From an uncultured Paraprevotella sp. (lineage in GTDB: Bacteria > Bacteroidota > Bacteroidia > Bacteroidales > Bacteroidaceae): a stretch of DNA of 64,000 bases. Below, one piece after another: positions 15,169 through 24,438 of the stretch. The first letter of the stretch is position 1. Each line of letters starts with the position of its first letter. The DNA lies in NCBI GenBank assembly GCA_947177395.1, contig CAMWUI010000003.1, positions 42,818-106,817 on the forward strand. Direction: 5' to 3'. Below the pieces are notes generated by a model that was not told the DNA's origin, did not search any database, and saw only the letters and a list, made by a program, of their open reading frames with translations. A program made the translations under genes and the position numbers.

Positions 15169-17744
15169 TTATCAATCAATCCACTAGGTAACACCTTCAG
15201 TTCATCTTCACAAAACTTAAAGGTGTGGCATAACATGGCTTCCTCAACCTGTCTCAGACAGTCGTTGAAGGCTTCATTGTGACCAATGGCATGTAACCCC
15301 GTATCTGTATAATCATATAACGCTATAACCTTGATGAAGAACATAAGAAGCTCTTCATTCCAGTCATTTTCATATTTTTTCAAATGCTGCCCTATGTCAA
15401 TCTTTTTGCCGGATCGCAGTTCATTTGAAATCTGATAGGCTAAAATCATCTCGCGAATCATTGATTTCATTTTGATGGTCCCTTCGTCTTTTCCTTCTAT
15501 CAGACGATTGAGAAAACTGAGGTAGCGTGGTAAATGGGCAGGATCTTCATATCCCGCCAGAATTCCTTCTACCATCAATTGACCTTTGAGCGCAAATACA
15601 TATGGGCTGTTTTTTTTTCCTATACTTTCGTTTATTTCCTTCCTGATGGCTGCCTCTATAGCACACGATAAAGTGTACCCCTCATCCTCATACCCTAATT
15701 CAAACAAACAGCGCAAATAGGAAATCGCCGTATCAATGCCCACTAAGAGGCAATTGTCCCTTACCAGATACTTCAGTGCCACTGCAGGTTTCCCCATAAG
15801 TATCTTTATATCCGCCACCTTTTGTGCATTATCAACCATGATTGAGTCACAGCGCGTTTCTATACGTTGCGCTAGAAGCATCAGCCTTACGACCTCAATT
15901 GGAAGATTGTTGTCCACAGCCAGTGACAGGCATTCTTTGATGTCATGCATTACCAGGTCTGGTGACACGTCGTTTATGGCACATTGGTCCGCCCAATTCT
16001 GATTACACATAGCTAGACCTTTCCTCACATCGCTGCCATTAACTACGTGATACAAGTGATTTTCTATAGAATATATTTGTTCTTTATGAGTATCACAATA
16101 AGCCGCTATCTGGTCATTGGTATAATTAATAATAGTTGAAAGATTCTCTGTGATGAAAAGCCTGAACGAGCTATGATATATTTCATATACGTCGGAGTCT
16201 TTCTCTTTTAACAAATGCCAAAACTCCTTGGTAACCGACTTGAATTCAAAGGGGTTTGGACTTTTCATCATACCTATCAAATGCTCCTCTTCAACAGGTC
16301 CTCTTGTTTGAGACAACAAAGCCAGTACTTCGAATACGACACCTTTAGGATCCGCCTTCTTCCAGACAGCTTCATAATAAGAGCGGATATCTCCACTAAT
16401 AGTAGGCAAACTAATCAGCCAGTCATTCAGTTCGCGTTCTTTGGTAGTCTCATTAAAGGTTTCAGAAATATAGCGACAGAGATAGTTCATATATAGGGGA
16501 TGACCCTCTGTTTTAACAGCAACAGCTTGTATAAACGAGTAAGGCTTAGACCACTCGCCGCTGTTTTCTTGTATAAACGATTCGCAAGCAGCCATATTCA
16601 ATGGCGTAACTTCAATATGGTCGTCCGCAGCAATCCTCCCAATCACACTGGCAGGCAGTATCTCTTTTGTAATGCAAGACAACACTATGCTAATATTATC
16701 AGGCAGTGTATCGGGAATTAGTGAAAGGATATCATCTACGCGGTTGCCATTTTCTGTTGACAATTCATCCAGTCCGTCAATAAAAATCACACCACGTTTA
16801 CCTTCGTTTAATAATACATGGCTAATTACCCTTAACCATCCTGCTATCCCATTACGTTTATCCTCAAATGAGGACTTTACAAGTTCAGCGCCTGTACGAT
16901 TTGCATAAATAGTCTCTAACCAGTTAACAAAGAACCCTTGAGAGCAGCGTTCTGCTCGACTACGCGTATCATTAGGCACCTTAAAGAAGAACCGACCTAA
17001 TACTTCCAAATTCTCGTATTTCGACTCAAAGTAAGCGGTTAATGTGGTCTTGCCGCAGCCAGGTGATCCATACAACAAAACCCACTTGCTACTTCTTTCT
17101 GTAAGACGCTCATCCAAAGCTTGAATGACTTCAAAATTCGGTTGTGAAGCCTCAACGTCTCGCGCTATTGACGCTGGTATTGTTGTCACTTCCTGCTCTG
17201 TTTCTATTGGCAGATACCCTTCTTCTTGAATATCATTCAATTTTTGGACACTCACAAGGTTTAAGCTACTCCCTATTTGTTCTATGACAACACCCACAAC
17301 ATTGTCGCCCTGAAAAACAGGAGCGCCCGACATGCCGCTATAGTTAAAGCTGTCTCCCGTGTCATCAGACTGAAGATTATAATCTGCAATCGAATCTAAT
17401 ACTTTCTGTTTGATGTTGCCGTTAATCCTCAGTCCTTTCAGTTTGGCTGTATCAGGATATCCAAACGTAATGCAACTTTCTCCAATTCTTATATGATGAG
17501 ATAGCAGAGGCAAATACTCTTCTGACGTTTTTCCCTGCACCTTTAACACTGCGACATCTGCATTCTCATATATTTTATCTACAACAAACTTCAAATCGCC
17601 CCCAACAGCCTTCACCACGTTATTTCCATCATTTTTGAATGATTCTACTGTGTGCCATGCTGTTAATAAAAGATCAGGAGCCACATAGAATGCAGTTCCA
17701 ATTTCTTTGTCACAGATAACTTGTACTATCAGCTTCTCATACAT
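15135..17744 (-). CDS. Trypsin-like protease fused to STAND-type NTPase (N-terminal part)
   Basis: An 869-residue protein. Residues 1-180 form a trypsin-fold protease with a complete triad: H31 in TAWHTV, D63 in ENADVAVL, S139 in GMSGAPV. A P-loop NTPase follows: Walker A GSPGCGKTT (226-234), Walker B VIFIDGLDEL (about 315), and a sensor-like IVLSCI, which is STAND/NACHT style. The last 300 residues are helical and stop abruptly nine residues after an A6 run; the missing C-terminal half continues in the -1 frame (12787-15168). It is translationally coupled to the MBL-fold gene (1-nt gap). Protease-STAND proteins with an MBL partner are found in Avs type I and related conflict systems (family knowledge). 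NTPase oligomerisation on a phage signal would activate the protease (inference). Confidence 0.85.
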   Translation of the reverse strand: MYEKLIVQVICDKEIGTAFYVAPDLLLTAWHTVESFKNDGNNVVKAVGGDLKFVVDKIYENADVAVLKVQGKTSEEYLPLLSHHIRIGESCITFGYPDTAKLKGLRINGNIKQKVLDSIADYNLQSDDTGDSFNYSGMSGAPVFQGDNVVGVVIEQIGSSLNLVSVQKLNDIQEEGYLPIETEQEVTTIPASIARDVEASQPNFEVIQALDERLTERSSKWVLLYGSPGCGKTTLTAYFESKYENLEVLGRFFFKVPNDTRSRAERCSQGFFVNWLETIYANRTGAELVKSSFEDKRNGIAGWLRVISHVLLNEGKRGVIFIDGLDELSTENGNRVDDILSLIPDTLPDNISIVLSCITKEILPASVIGRIAADDHIEVTPLNMAACESFIQENSGEWSKPYSFIQAVAVKTEGHPLYMNYLCRYISETFNETTKERELNDWLISLPTISGDIRSYYEAVWKKADPKGVVFEVLALLSQTRGPVEEEHLIGMMKSPNPFEFKSVTKEFWHLLKEKDSDVYEIYHSSFRLFITENLSTIINYTNDQIAAYCDTHKEQIYSIENHLYHVVNGSDVRKGLAMCNQNWADQCAINDVSPDLVMHDIKECLSLAVDNNLPIEVVRLMLLAQRIETRCDSIMVDNAQKVADIKILMGKPAVALKYLVRDNCLLVGIDTAISYLRCLFELGYEDEGYTLSCAIEAAIRKEINESIGKKNSPYVFALKGQLMVEGILAGYEDPAHLPRYLSFLNRLIEGKDEGTIKMKSMIREMILAYQISNELRSGKKIDIGQHLKKYENDWNEELLMFFIKVIALYDYTDTGLHAIGHNEAFNDCLRQVEEAMLCHTFKFCEDELKVLPSGLIDKKSVRISFKRY

Positions 17745-17745
17745 A

Positions 17746-18882
17746 TCATATCTCGATTTGAATGCCGCTCTTTCCTTCAGGAGTTATGACTTCAAAGTCA
17801 AAATCTTTGTGGTATAATCCGTCACTTAGCTCCTTGCAGATTGGTAAGTCATAATTGAAATATATCTTCATACCTTTACCCTTAGTGATGATATGTGCTA
17901 GCGCAGGCATATCTGGGTGGTTATACTTATCTCCATTCGTGGAAACCAACCATCTGTCCGAAACAATCAATTTAATCAACTCTGGCGAATTATTGTTATA
18001 GCTACCATGGTGAGATAGTTTCACCGCATCAAATATATATGGTGCTTTCTCTTCACCGTAAAGAGCCCTCAGAGAAGCTACCACAGTTTCCGAATGTGAA
18101 TCACCTAAAAACAGTAGTCGCTTTCTTTTCGTCTCAAGCACGAATGAAATGGAACTGCCGTTACTTGCTGAGCAATCTGGTTCATAAGCCTCCTCACACA
18201 ACTTAAGCAAATCATAACTCTTAGATACCTTTTTCTCATGAAAATGAAATCCAGGCATATCTTTGCTAAGACTAAACTCATAAGCATCATCCCAGAACTC
18301 TTCACTGTGAGCCTTCTTAAGCAATCCATCCTTAATCAGTCTTTTCTTCCAAAAACTTTCAAGGGCTTCTATATTCTTATTATTAGGAGAAAGAACGTGA
18401 ATGATAGCATCTCCTAACGGGGAGGTCATTGGTGCCATAATGGTATAACCTTTTGCCGATGTATTCCATGGAATCCCGTTTCTTGCTATAAGTGCAGACA
18501 AGGTACACCCCTGTTTTGCACTAATGGGTTTTGCTTTCTCCGCTCGATACTCTTTGCATATATTTCTATGAATAAACGTTTCTTTTTCTGCCGCAGTGAC
18601 AGCCACTGACTGAATATGTCTGTAACCGTTATACCATATTTCTTTTATCCGAATAGGCATATCTTCCATCATCCTGATGATGCCAGAGATATGGTCACAG
18701 TCTATATGGGTCACAACTACTATATCAAGTTCACCTCCTCGCGCTGCAATTTCTTCTAAAGTAGGTAAAAGATAGTTCTCGTATGTGTCTACGTATCCTC
18801 CATCAATGAGGATATAATGAGATGGCTGGATTTCCACCAGAATACAATCTCCATTGAGTGCTGGAAGAATGATAATTCTCAT
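17746..18882 (-). CDS. Metallo-beta-lactamase-fold hydrolase (ComEC-like), first gene of the STAND operon
   Basis: A 378-residue soluble MBL-fold protein. The metal-binding core HIDCDH (59-64, in VVTHIDCDHISG) and later VKLSHHGSYNN and VSTNGDKYNHP are typical of the ComEC/Rec2-like branch that acts on phosphodiester or nucleotide substrates. A middle insertion (about 130-240) is charged. I choose the ATG at 18882 (MRIIILP); a GTG 12 nt upstream is possible. It is paired with the trypsin-STAND gene at 1-nt spacing, as in Avs type I-like loci. It may process a signal molecule or act as effector; which one cannot be told. Confidence 0.85.
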   Translation of the reverse strand: MRIIILPALNGDCILVEIQPSHYILIDGGYVDTYENYLLPTLEEIAARGGELDIVVVTHIDCDHISGIIRMMEDMPIRIKEIWYNGYRHIQSVAVTAAEKETFIHRNICKEYRAEKAKPISAKQGCTLSALIARNGIPWNTSAKGYTIMAPMTSPLGDAIIHVLSPNNKNIEALESFWKKRLIKDGLLKKAHSEEFWDDAYEFSLSKDMPGFHFHEKKVSKSYDLLKLCEEAYEPDCSASNGSSISFVLETKRKRLLFLGDSHSETVVASLRALYGEEKAPYIFDAVKLSHHGSYNNNSPELIKLIVSDRWLVSTNGDKYNHPDMPALAHIITKGKGMKIYFNYDLPICKELSDGLYHKDFDFEVITPEGKSGIQIEI

Positions 18883-18958
18883 AAATCCTTTCACTTATAT
18901 TAGTTTATATGCTTATACTTCTTCACCAATTCCAGTATTTCTCTATACTTCTCAATTC

Positions 18959-20212
18959 TTACACCTCCATCAGCCACTTCCAAACTGGCACCACGGGTAT
19001 TCCCTCTTCCGTGCCCTCCTCATCATACGTAATCAGCAGGCACTTCCAGTTCTCGTGTGCTTTGGCATACTTCGCCAGTGGTGGCACTTCCCTGTTGTAA
19101 GTGGTCTCATCCTTGATGCTGTAGGACACCTGTATGGCCAACTTCTCGTCAGGTACCATGAAGTCTATCTCCTTCTCAGCGTTCAGGAAAAACACATTCT
19201 TTTTGCCAAACCGCCTGCACAGTTCCACAGCCACCATGTTCTCCAGTAGTGATGTCTCTGAGTTCATCAAGAACAGGTTCAGCAACCCGTTGTCAACGAA
19301 GTAGTATTTTTTCTGGGTTTCCTTCTCCGTCAGCTTACCCACCTCGTTCTCCATGGGCAGTATCAGCCAACTGTCAGCGGCATAACCCGCATAGTCTATC
19401 GTAGTAGGCACACTGATGGGCGACCCCGTTGCTACTATAACGTTCTTCAGCCTGTTATACGACAGCGGTTGCTTCACACTCTCTGCCATTTTCTTGATCA
19501 GGATGTTCAGTACCCTGTCGTTCTTAATGTTGTTTCGCGCACAGATGTCACCAAGGTAGATTTTCTGGTACAAACTCGAAAGCATAGCCCGCTTGTTCTT
19601 GAACGACAGGATTTCTGGCAGACCTCCGTAATAGAAGTACTCATTTAAATGTCGTTTCACCTCGCTTCTCTGGATAGTGTCATACTCCCAATGTTCCTTT
19701 AACTCGACATGCTGCGCTGCCAAATACTCTTTGAATGAGTATGGGTACGCATCATAGATAAAGAACCGTCCGCCCAGCGTGGTTGCCACCTCCTTGCTCA
19801 GCATCTTCGCATTGCTGCCCGTCACATAAACACGGTATTTAGCATCAGCCAGTCGGCGCACAAACTTATCCCAATGAGGAATATTCTGTACCTCGTCCAG
19901 AAACACTACCGGCTTCTTACCATACAGTTCCAAATGGGCTTCCAGCAGGCTGTTGAAGTCTTCTGTCTGGAATTCCGCCAGACGTTCATCCTCAAAGTCC
20001 ACAAACAGAATCTCGTCCCATCCCTTTCCTACAGCCTGTAGCTGACGTACGCGCTGATACAACAGGTACGATTTACCCGCATGTCTCACGCCAACTATCA
20101 CATAGTTGCCGTTCTCTTCGAATTCAACGGGACGATTCACTATCACCGCCTCATCCACCTCGCGTTGCTTACTGATCAAGCATTGTTTGATGACATCTTT
20201 ACTGATACTCAT
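18959..20212 (-). CDS. AAA ATPase with DUF4143 domain
   Basis: A 417-residue protein of the widespread AAA_14/DUF4143 family. Walker A GVRHAGKS is at 41-48 and Walker B VVFLDEVQNI at about 105; the C-terminal DUF4143 part ends in a nuclease-like EIDFMV ... IQVSYS segment (about 345-365). Such ATPases are common in Bacteroidales accessory DNA; their role is unresolved, though transposition- or defence-like functions have been suggested. It lies 76 nt upstream of the MBL gene in the same direction, so some read-through into the STAND operon is possible. A poor -7-like CATCTTTG is seen near 20260-20267. Confidence 0.85.
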   Translation of the reverse strand: MSISKDVIKQCLISKQREVDEAVIVNRPVEFEENGNYVIVGVRHAGKSYLLYQRVRQLQAVGKGWDEILFVDFEDERLAEFQTEDFNSLLEAHLELYGKKPVVFLDEVQNIPHWDKFVRRLADAKYRVYVTGSNAKMLSKEVATTLGGRFFIYDAYPYSFKEYLAAQHVELKEHWEYDTIQRSEVKRHLNEYFYYGGLPEILSFKNKRAMLSSLYQKIYLGDICARNNIKNDRVLNILIKKMAESVKQPLSYNRLKNVIVATGSPISVPTTIDYAGYAADSWLILPMENEVGKLTEKETQKKYYFVDNGLLNLFLMNSETSLLENMVAVELCRRFGKKNVFFLNAEKEIDFMVPDEKLAIQVSYSIKDETTYNREVPPLAKYAKAHENWKCLLITYDEEGTEEGIPVVPVWKWLMEV

Positions 20213-20357
20213 ATAAATTGTATTTTATAGGAATTGCACGATTTTATAAAGTTTGGTTTGCAAAGATGGATATTTTTATAAAACAAAATTAATAACCCCT
20301 GCCTTTTTGCGATAATTTCACACTTTTTTATCACAAATCATCATTTTCCCTGTTTGC

Positions 20358-21617
20358 CTATTGTATTTGCGTTGCCCTAAACACTTCTGTCAGATACGAC
20401 ACAATTCTTCTTCCACGTTGCCACTTTGAGTTCTTGGATGTAATGAACTCCTTTTCATCGTGATAGATGACGGTATCAACCCTTTGGGCAGGGTCATACT
20501 TGTACTCTCTGCCTGAGAAAGTGCAGATGGCACGGAGGAATAAGGAAAAGGAAGTGTGCGGTTTAAGATGATGAGAACGGATGAGTGCGGCCTTGATATA
20601 TGCGGTTTCGTATTCGTGTTCCATGTCGTTGAGAGCCATCAGAATCGCCTCCTTCAATGCTTGTTTGTCGTCGGCTATAAGAATGTCATCAATGCTCTGC
20701 TCTTCTTGCTGAAAGGTTCTGCGTCCGTGTTTGCCCTTCGTGTCGCGGAGAGTATTCTTCATGGCTTGCTTCAATTCTGCGTCTTCAACGTCCTTAATCT
20801 GTTTAGTCCATTCTGACTTCTTGTCAAGTGCATTAGTTACACTAATCTCCATTAGCTTTTCAACTATAGCCTTGACGCTCTCACGTATGTAGGAGATTTG
20901 TTTGGCACCCAGGCTGACCTTGCTCAATGCCATTGCGCTTCTTGGCTTTCCGTGGTCATAGTAGAGATAATACAATGTACACATCAGAAGGGGATTGCTG
21001 CCAGCATGAATTTGGTCACGGAGCTTGACGAACATCTCCGATAATGCTTGTATGGCAGACAACATGATTCTCTTTGACAGAGTCGCCAGTTCATCAGCGG
21101 AATGTCCCTTCCCAAAAGTGAATACAGCCATCTGAACAAAGGACGGCAATGACTCCCAAAACTCCTGAGCTGCCACGGAAGGAACATATATGTGTTCGTC
21201 ATCTTCCTCACTAAGGTCCTCGTCCGATAAGCTAAATTCCCTTATCAGGAACTGTTCAGATGGGTCAGTGGCATCTTTTTCCCCTACTGTTTCTGTGTAC
21301 ACGCCAAATCTCAGATAGCCCTTCAGCGCCATCAGCTCGTCAACGACCCGACTGGCAGCGATAGTTCTTTCATCATCAGACAGTATTTCTTCAGAATCGG
21401 GTGCAAGCAATTTGCGGCATTCGGCAAGAACGGATGTCGGCACAAAGCCTGCCGCCATCTTGAATATACGTTCAAGACAACTGAAGTCGTTGCGCTCCAC
21501 CTTCATCATTTCCACGGAGAAACGTGAGTATTCTTCTGAATGCTCCTGCTTCCAGGAATACACTCTGTCCATTGCCTCTCTCATGGCAAGCTTTTGGAAA
21601 TCTTCAAAGGGTCTCAT
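20358..21617 (-). CDS. Unrecognised 419-residue protein, probably DUF6043-like
   Basis: A soluble, mostly helical protein with an acidic middle (about 75-150, with runs of D and E) and a basic C-terminus (KNSKWQRGRRIVSYL). No catalytic motif is apparent. It follows the ORF6N gene by 33 nt and probably shares its transcript. I vaguely associate this arrangement next to ORF6N and integrase genes with the DUF6043 group of Bacteroides mobile elements, but cannot confirm it. Confidence 0.55.
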   Translation of the reverse strand: MRPFEDFQKLAMREAMDRVYSWKQEHSEEYSRFSVEMMKVERNDFSCLERIFKMAAGFVPTSVLAECRKLLAPDSEEILSDDERTIAASRVVDELMALKGYLRFGVYTETVGEKDATDPSEQFLIREFSLSDEDLSEEDDEHIYVPSVAAQEFWESLPSFVQMAVFTFGKGHSADELATLSKRIMLSAIQALSEMFVKLRDQIHAGSNPLLMCTLYYLYYDHGKPRSAMALSKVSLGAKQISYIRESVKAIVEKLMEISVTNALDKKSEWTKQIKDVEDAELKQAMKNTLRDTKGKHGRRTFQQEEQSIDDILIADDKQALKEAILMALNDMEHEYETAYIKAALIRSHHLKPHTSFSLFLRAICTFSGREYKYDPAQRVDTVIYHDEKEFITSKNSKWQRGRRIVSYLTEVFRATQIQ

Positions 21618-21650
21618 CTGGGGTGAGTTTGCTGTATTAGATTCTTCTTT

Positions 21651-22601
21651 TTACTTCAATAATGACAGGACGGTTTCTGGAGCAATCTCCATCTTAGTGA
21701 TAGCACATAGGCTTGTACCCATGTCCTTCACGCTTGCTCCCATCAGATACACATCCTCATCGATAATAAGGAAACGGTCATGAGACTTGTGTGGAAGCTG
21801 AATGAAGGTAATAGGATTATACTGTTCATTATGTTTGGCGAGATCCAACCGAAATTGCTCTGTATAGCGAGAATATATAGTAGCAGACACCGCGTCATTT
21901 CTTTTGTCTAACAAAGTAAGAACCCTATCATCTACAAAGTTGTCTATTAGAACGACACGCGCATTTGCACTACGGATCAAATCTGAGATATAGCTCCAAG
22001 CATCCCACACACAACCTGTAGCGAATATCTGTTCAGGGGTAACTCTTGGTGCCAGTTCGTCCATACGTTTTAGTACCAGTTCGACCTTTTTATCTGTCAA
22101 CATCTGGTGCTGTTCCACTTTTTCAATGCGTTGGAACATGCCTGCATTGGTAGATAGGAAGCGACGCATGGCAACGAATGCGTCCATAATACGGATGCTT
22201 ACTTCTATGGCAGTTTTGCTGCGCAATATTGTGCTCAACTGAGTTACTCCTTGTTCTGTAAACACATAGGGGAGGTAACGGTCGCCGCCTCTACCTTTGT
22301 TTGAGGTCACAATTTGTGACTTCAAAGAATCCCACTCCTCTGGAGAAACCTGGAACATGAACCTTTCGGGGAAACGTTGAATATTTCGTTTGACTGCTTG
22401 ATTAAGAACCTTGGTTTCAACTCCATATAGTTGTGCTAATTCTCTGTCAAGCATAACCTCTGTACCTCTAATCGAGTATATGTGAGATTTTACTTGATCA
22501 ATGCTCAGTTGGTCATGAACAGTAATTTGTTCAAGTGCTCCTTCTTTGAGGTCACGATTTGTGACCTCAAATTTATCTGTGGTCATTTCTTTCTTTGCCA
22601 T
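21651..22601 (-). CDS. ORF6N-domain protein (phage antirepressor-like)
   Basis: A 316-residue protein. Residues about 38-140 carry the ORF6N domain: RGTEVMLDRELAQLYGV, RNIQRFPERFMFQ, PYVFTEQGVTQLS and a short helix after it. The C-terminal half (about 190-316) has NPITFIQLPHKSHDRFLIID, an HxK-like element reminiscent of a phospholipase-D-type fold, although only one copy is seen. ORF6N proteins occur on many Bacteroidales phages and islands and are thought to bind DNA. The start ATG is 24 nt from a -7 box set inside a palindrome. Confidence 0.85.
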   Translation of the reverse strand: MAKKEMTTDKFEVTNRDLKEGALEQITVHDQLSIDQVKSHIYSIRGTEVMLDRELAQLYGVETKVLNQAVKRNIQRFPERFMFQVSPEEWDSLKSQIVTSNKGRGGDRYLPYVFTEQGVTQLSTILRSKTAIEVSIRIMDAFVAMRRFLSTNAGMFQRIEKVEQHQMLTDKKVELVLKRMDELAPRVTPEQIFATGCVWDAWSYISDLIRSANARVVLIDNFVDDRVLTLLDKRNDAVSATIYSRYTEQFRLDLAKHNEQYNPITFIQLPHKSHDRFLIIDEDVYLMGASVKDMGTSLCAITKMEIAPETVLSLLK

Positions 22602-22624
22602 TTCGTTTTCAAAATATAAATGTA

Positions 22625-22632
22625 CAAATTTA
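22625..22632 (-). promoter_or_regulatory. -7 box TAAATTTG within a palindrome, ORF6N promoter
   Basis: TAAATTTG on the minus strand fits TAnnTTTG and lies 24 nt before the ORF6N start. It is embedded in ATGTA-6 nt-TACAT, so a DNA-binding protein could cover it; autoregulation by ORF6N is possible. Confidence 0.55.
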
Positions 22633-22671
22633 CATGAAAAAGATTACACTATACCATTTTTGATTGAGATT

Positions 22672-24135
22672 CTACTTATTTGCTAATAGTTTGAGAAGCA
22701 TCTCCGTCTTCTGTTCCTCTGTCATATTCTTGACATCTTCCTCGGTTACCTTTGGCTGTAAGTCTAACAACTTGTTGTTGTACTCGAACATGGTTTCCAG
22801 CGGATATTGGGCGATGTATCTTTCTGTAATGGTTTTGTCGATTGCATGCCCCATACTCTGTGAGATATACCTCTCCTCTACTTTGGCATGAGTTAAGTTT
22901 GTTCCGTATGAATGTCTGCACCATGTTCCCGATGGACGGACTTCCCAATGCAAAACGTCCTCACAAATCTTGATTATACGGTCTTGCACATTTGAGTTCT
23001 CCTGAGAGATACGCTTACGCTTGTCGGCCTTATGTGTTGCACATTGCAGAATATTTGGGAACACGAAGCCATTGAGAACGGGTTCTGCCGCTATCTCATC
23101 AAGGATTTTCTGTAATGGTTCAATAATGGGGATTATTACTTCACCGCCACCTTCTGTGCGATTTCTGGTCTTCACTCGTTTGAATTTGAACGCTTTCCTA
23201 CCAGAGTCGAAATAGAATTTCGAATACTTAAGTTCGGCTGCATCGGCCATATTGAAACCGTTACACAGGTATTGGACAAGGAACAATCCCAGTGAGTAAT
23301 GGGCTTTTTCTGCATAGCCTTTCTTCCATGTGTCAGGATAGCGTTTCTCGATAAACACCCGATACAGTTCTGTCATCTGCTGAACATTCAGGTAGTGATC
23401 CTTCCTTGTGTCGCCGACAGGTATTGCTACGAGTTTCTTTTTCTTGACATTAGAAAATGGATATTCTTGGTTGGTAAGATAGCCCCGTGACACACATTCA
23501 TTCCAAACTGCACGACAGTTTCGGAGATAAAGGCCTCTTGTCGCCTCTCTTATTTGACCGATTAACTCACCATTCTCGTTCTGCACACCATTTTGCATTC
23601 CGTTACTCCAATACTCAATATCTTCCTTCCCTACCTTAAAACCAGTAATCGGTCTATCCCAGAGAATCTTTTGGAAGGATTTCATGGCGCACTCGTATGA
23701 CTCGGCAGTAGTGTATTGCTCTCCGTTGTTGTTAGTCCGAAAGAAATTAATCCTGTCTTGCCACACGCTAAAGAAGGAGGCTTCCTTAGAGGTGTCAACA
23801 CCCGTGATGGCCGCCTTTATTTTATCGAGCGTCAGACTATTCCCCAGACGCTCAATCAGCTCCACTTGCGCCTCAAAGATGGCATCAAATTCCAATTTCT
23901 TTTCGTAGAGTTCTGAGCGGACAGCCTTGGCGCTAAGATTACATACCTTCGCAAAATCTTCCTCCGTGAACTCTCCGGCCACAAAGTTGTACCACGACTT
24001 TCTGTCTATGGTATAGCGCATTACGACGGGAAACGTGTTCTTGTCCTTCTTCGGATGACGCTTGTCAAGGATGAGCGCATAGGTGCAATTCCCGAATCGT
24101 GCGCTCTTGTAGGTTGTGTCTAATTTCTTTGCCAT
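22672..24135 (-). CDS. Tyrosine recombinase (island integrase)
   Basis: A 487-residue site-specific recombinase. An N-terminal arm-binding and SAM-like core-binding region covers about 1-250, and the catalytic domain about 260-470: K in FKRVKTRNRTEGGG, R-H in SGTWCRHSYGTNL, H in SMGH, and Y in ITERYIAQYP. At the first catalytic arginine position the sequence reads YLCNGFNMADA, without Arg, a substitution also known from IntDOT/IntN1-type Bacteroides integrases. The gene lies at the right edge of the island, 250 nt from the tRNA fragment, and points inwards. Its leader holds two 20-bp direct repeats that are candidate arm-type sites. Confidence 0.92.
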   Translation of the reverse strand: MAKKLDTTYKSARFGNCTYALILDKRHPKKDKNTFPVVMRYTIDRKSWYNFVAGEFTEEDFAKVCNLSAKAVRSELYEKKLEFDAIFEAQVELIERLGNSLTLDKIKAAITGVDTSKEASFFSVWQDRINFFRTNNNGEQYTTAESYECAMKSFQKILWDRPITGFKVGKEDIEYWSNGMQNGVQNENGELIGQIREATRGLYLRNCRAVWNECVSRGYLTNQEYPFSNVKKKKLVAIPVGDTRKDHYLNVQQMTELYRVFIEKRYPDTWKKGYAEKAHYSLGLFLVQYLCNGFNMADAAELKYSKFYFDSGRKAFKFKRVKTRNRTEGGGEVIIPIIEPLQKILDEIAAEPVLNGFVFPNILQCATHKADKRKRISQENSNVQDRIIKICEDVLHWEVRPSGTWCRHSYGTNLTHAKVEERYISQSMGHAIDKTITERYIAQYPLETMFEYNNKLLDLQPKVTEEDVKNMTEEQKTEMLLKLLANK

Positions 24136-24183
24136 TTTAAGTCAATAGTCTGGAGGTCTCAACTTCACTTTTTTCTCTATTTG

Positions 24184-24269
24184 GGGAAAACAATGGGAAA
24201 ACAAAGTCTCTCATTTTCTCCCGAAATCCCGTGTTTTCCGATGTTTTTCGGGAAAACAATGGGAAAACA
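24184..24269. repeat. Two 20-bp direct repeats between integrase and attachment site
   Basis: GGGAAAACAATGGGAAAACA occurs at 24184-24203 and again at 24250-24269, 66 bp apart. Each copy itself contains GGGAAAACA twice. Their place between int and the att site suits integrase arm-type or excisionase sites (inference). Confidence 0.65.
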
Positions 24270-24313
24270 GAGGCGTTTTGATACGGGGTTTTGTGGGGTA
24301 TCATAAACTGCCG

Positions 24314-24321
24314 CAAAGATA
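24314..24321 (-). promoter_or_regulatory. -7 box TATCTTTG for the integrase
   Basis: TATCTTTG on the minus strand, about 180 nt upstream of the integrase start. Transcription from it would run through the two direct repeats, so arm-site binding could repress int. Confidence 0.5.
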
Positions 24322-24385
24322 GTAACCATTTGGTAATCAGCCAAACTTCTGATATTAAAAATTCACAAAATATCATTCTGCCTTA

Positions 24386-24428
24386 CTCATAATCTGGAGG
24401 CCCCAGGTTCAAGCCCTAGCTGGTCCAC
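24386..24428 (+). other. Attachment site: 3' part of tRNA-Met (CAT), right end of the island
   Basis: From the anticodon loop CTCATAA through the variable region, the T-arm with GGTTCAAGCC and the acceptor strand CTGGTCC (24420-24426) plus discriminator A, this is the 3' half of a tRNA. The 5' half is absent and the anticodon stem is broken on its left side. A tRNA terminator follows. Islands that enter at tRNA 3' ends leave such a copy, so the intact tRNA-Met should lie at the left end, outside the window. Confidence 0.75.
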
Positions 24429-24438
24429 ATTAAAAGTC

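Noticed and set aside
24137..24376. 79-codon leftward frame upstream of the integrase
   Set aside because: It is built from the direct repeats and the att region, and its text shows no protein-like conservation; the DNA is better explained as recombination sites.
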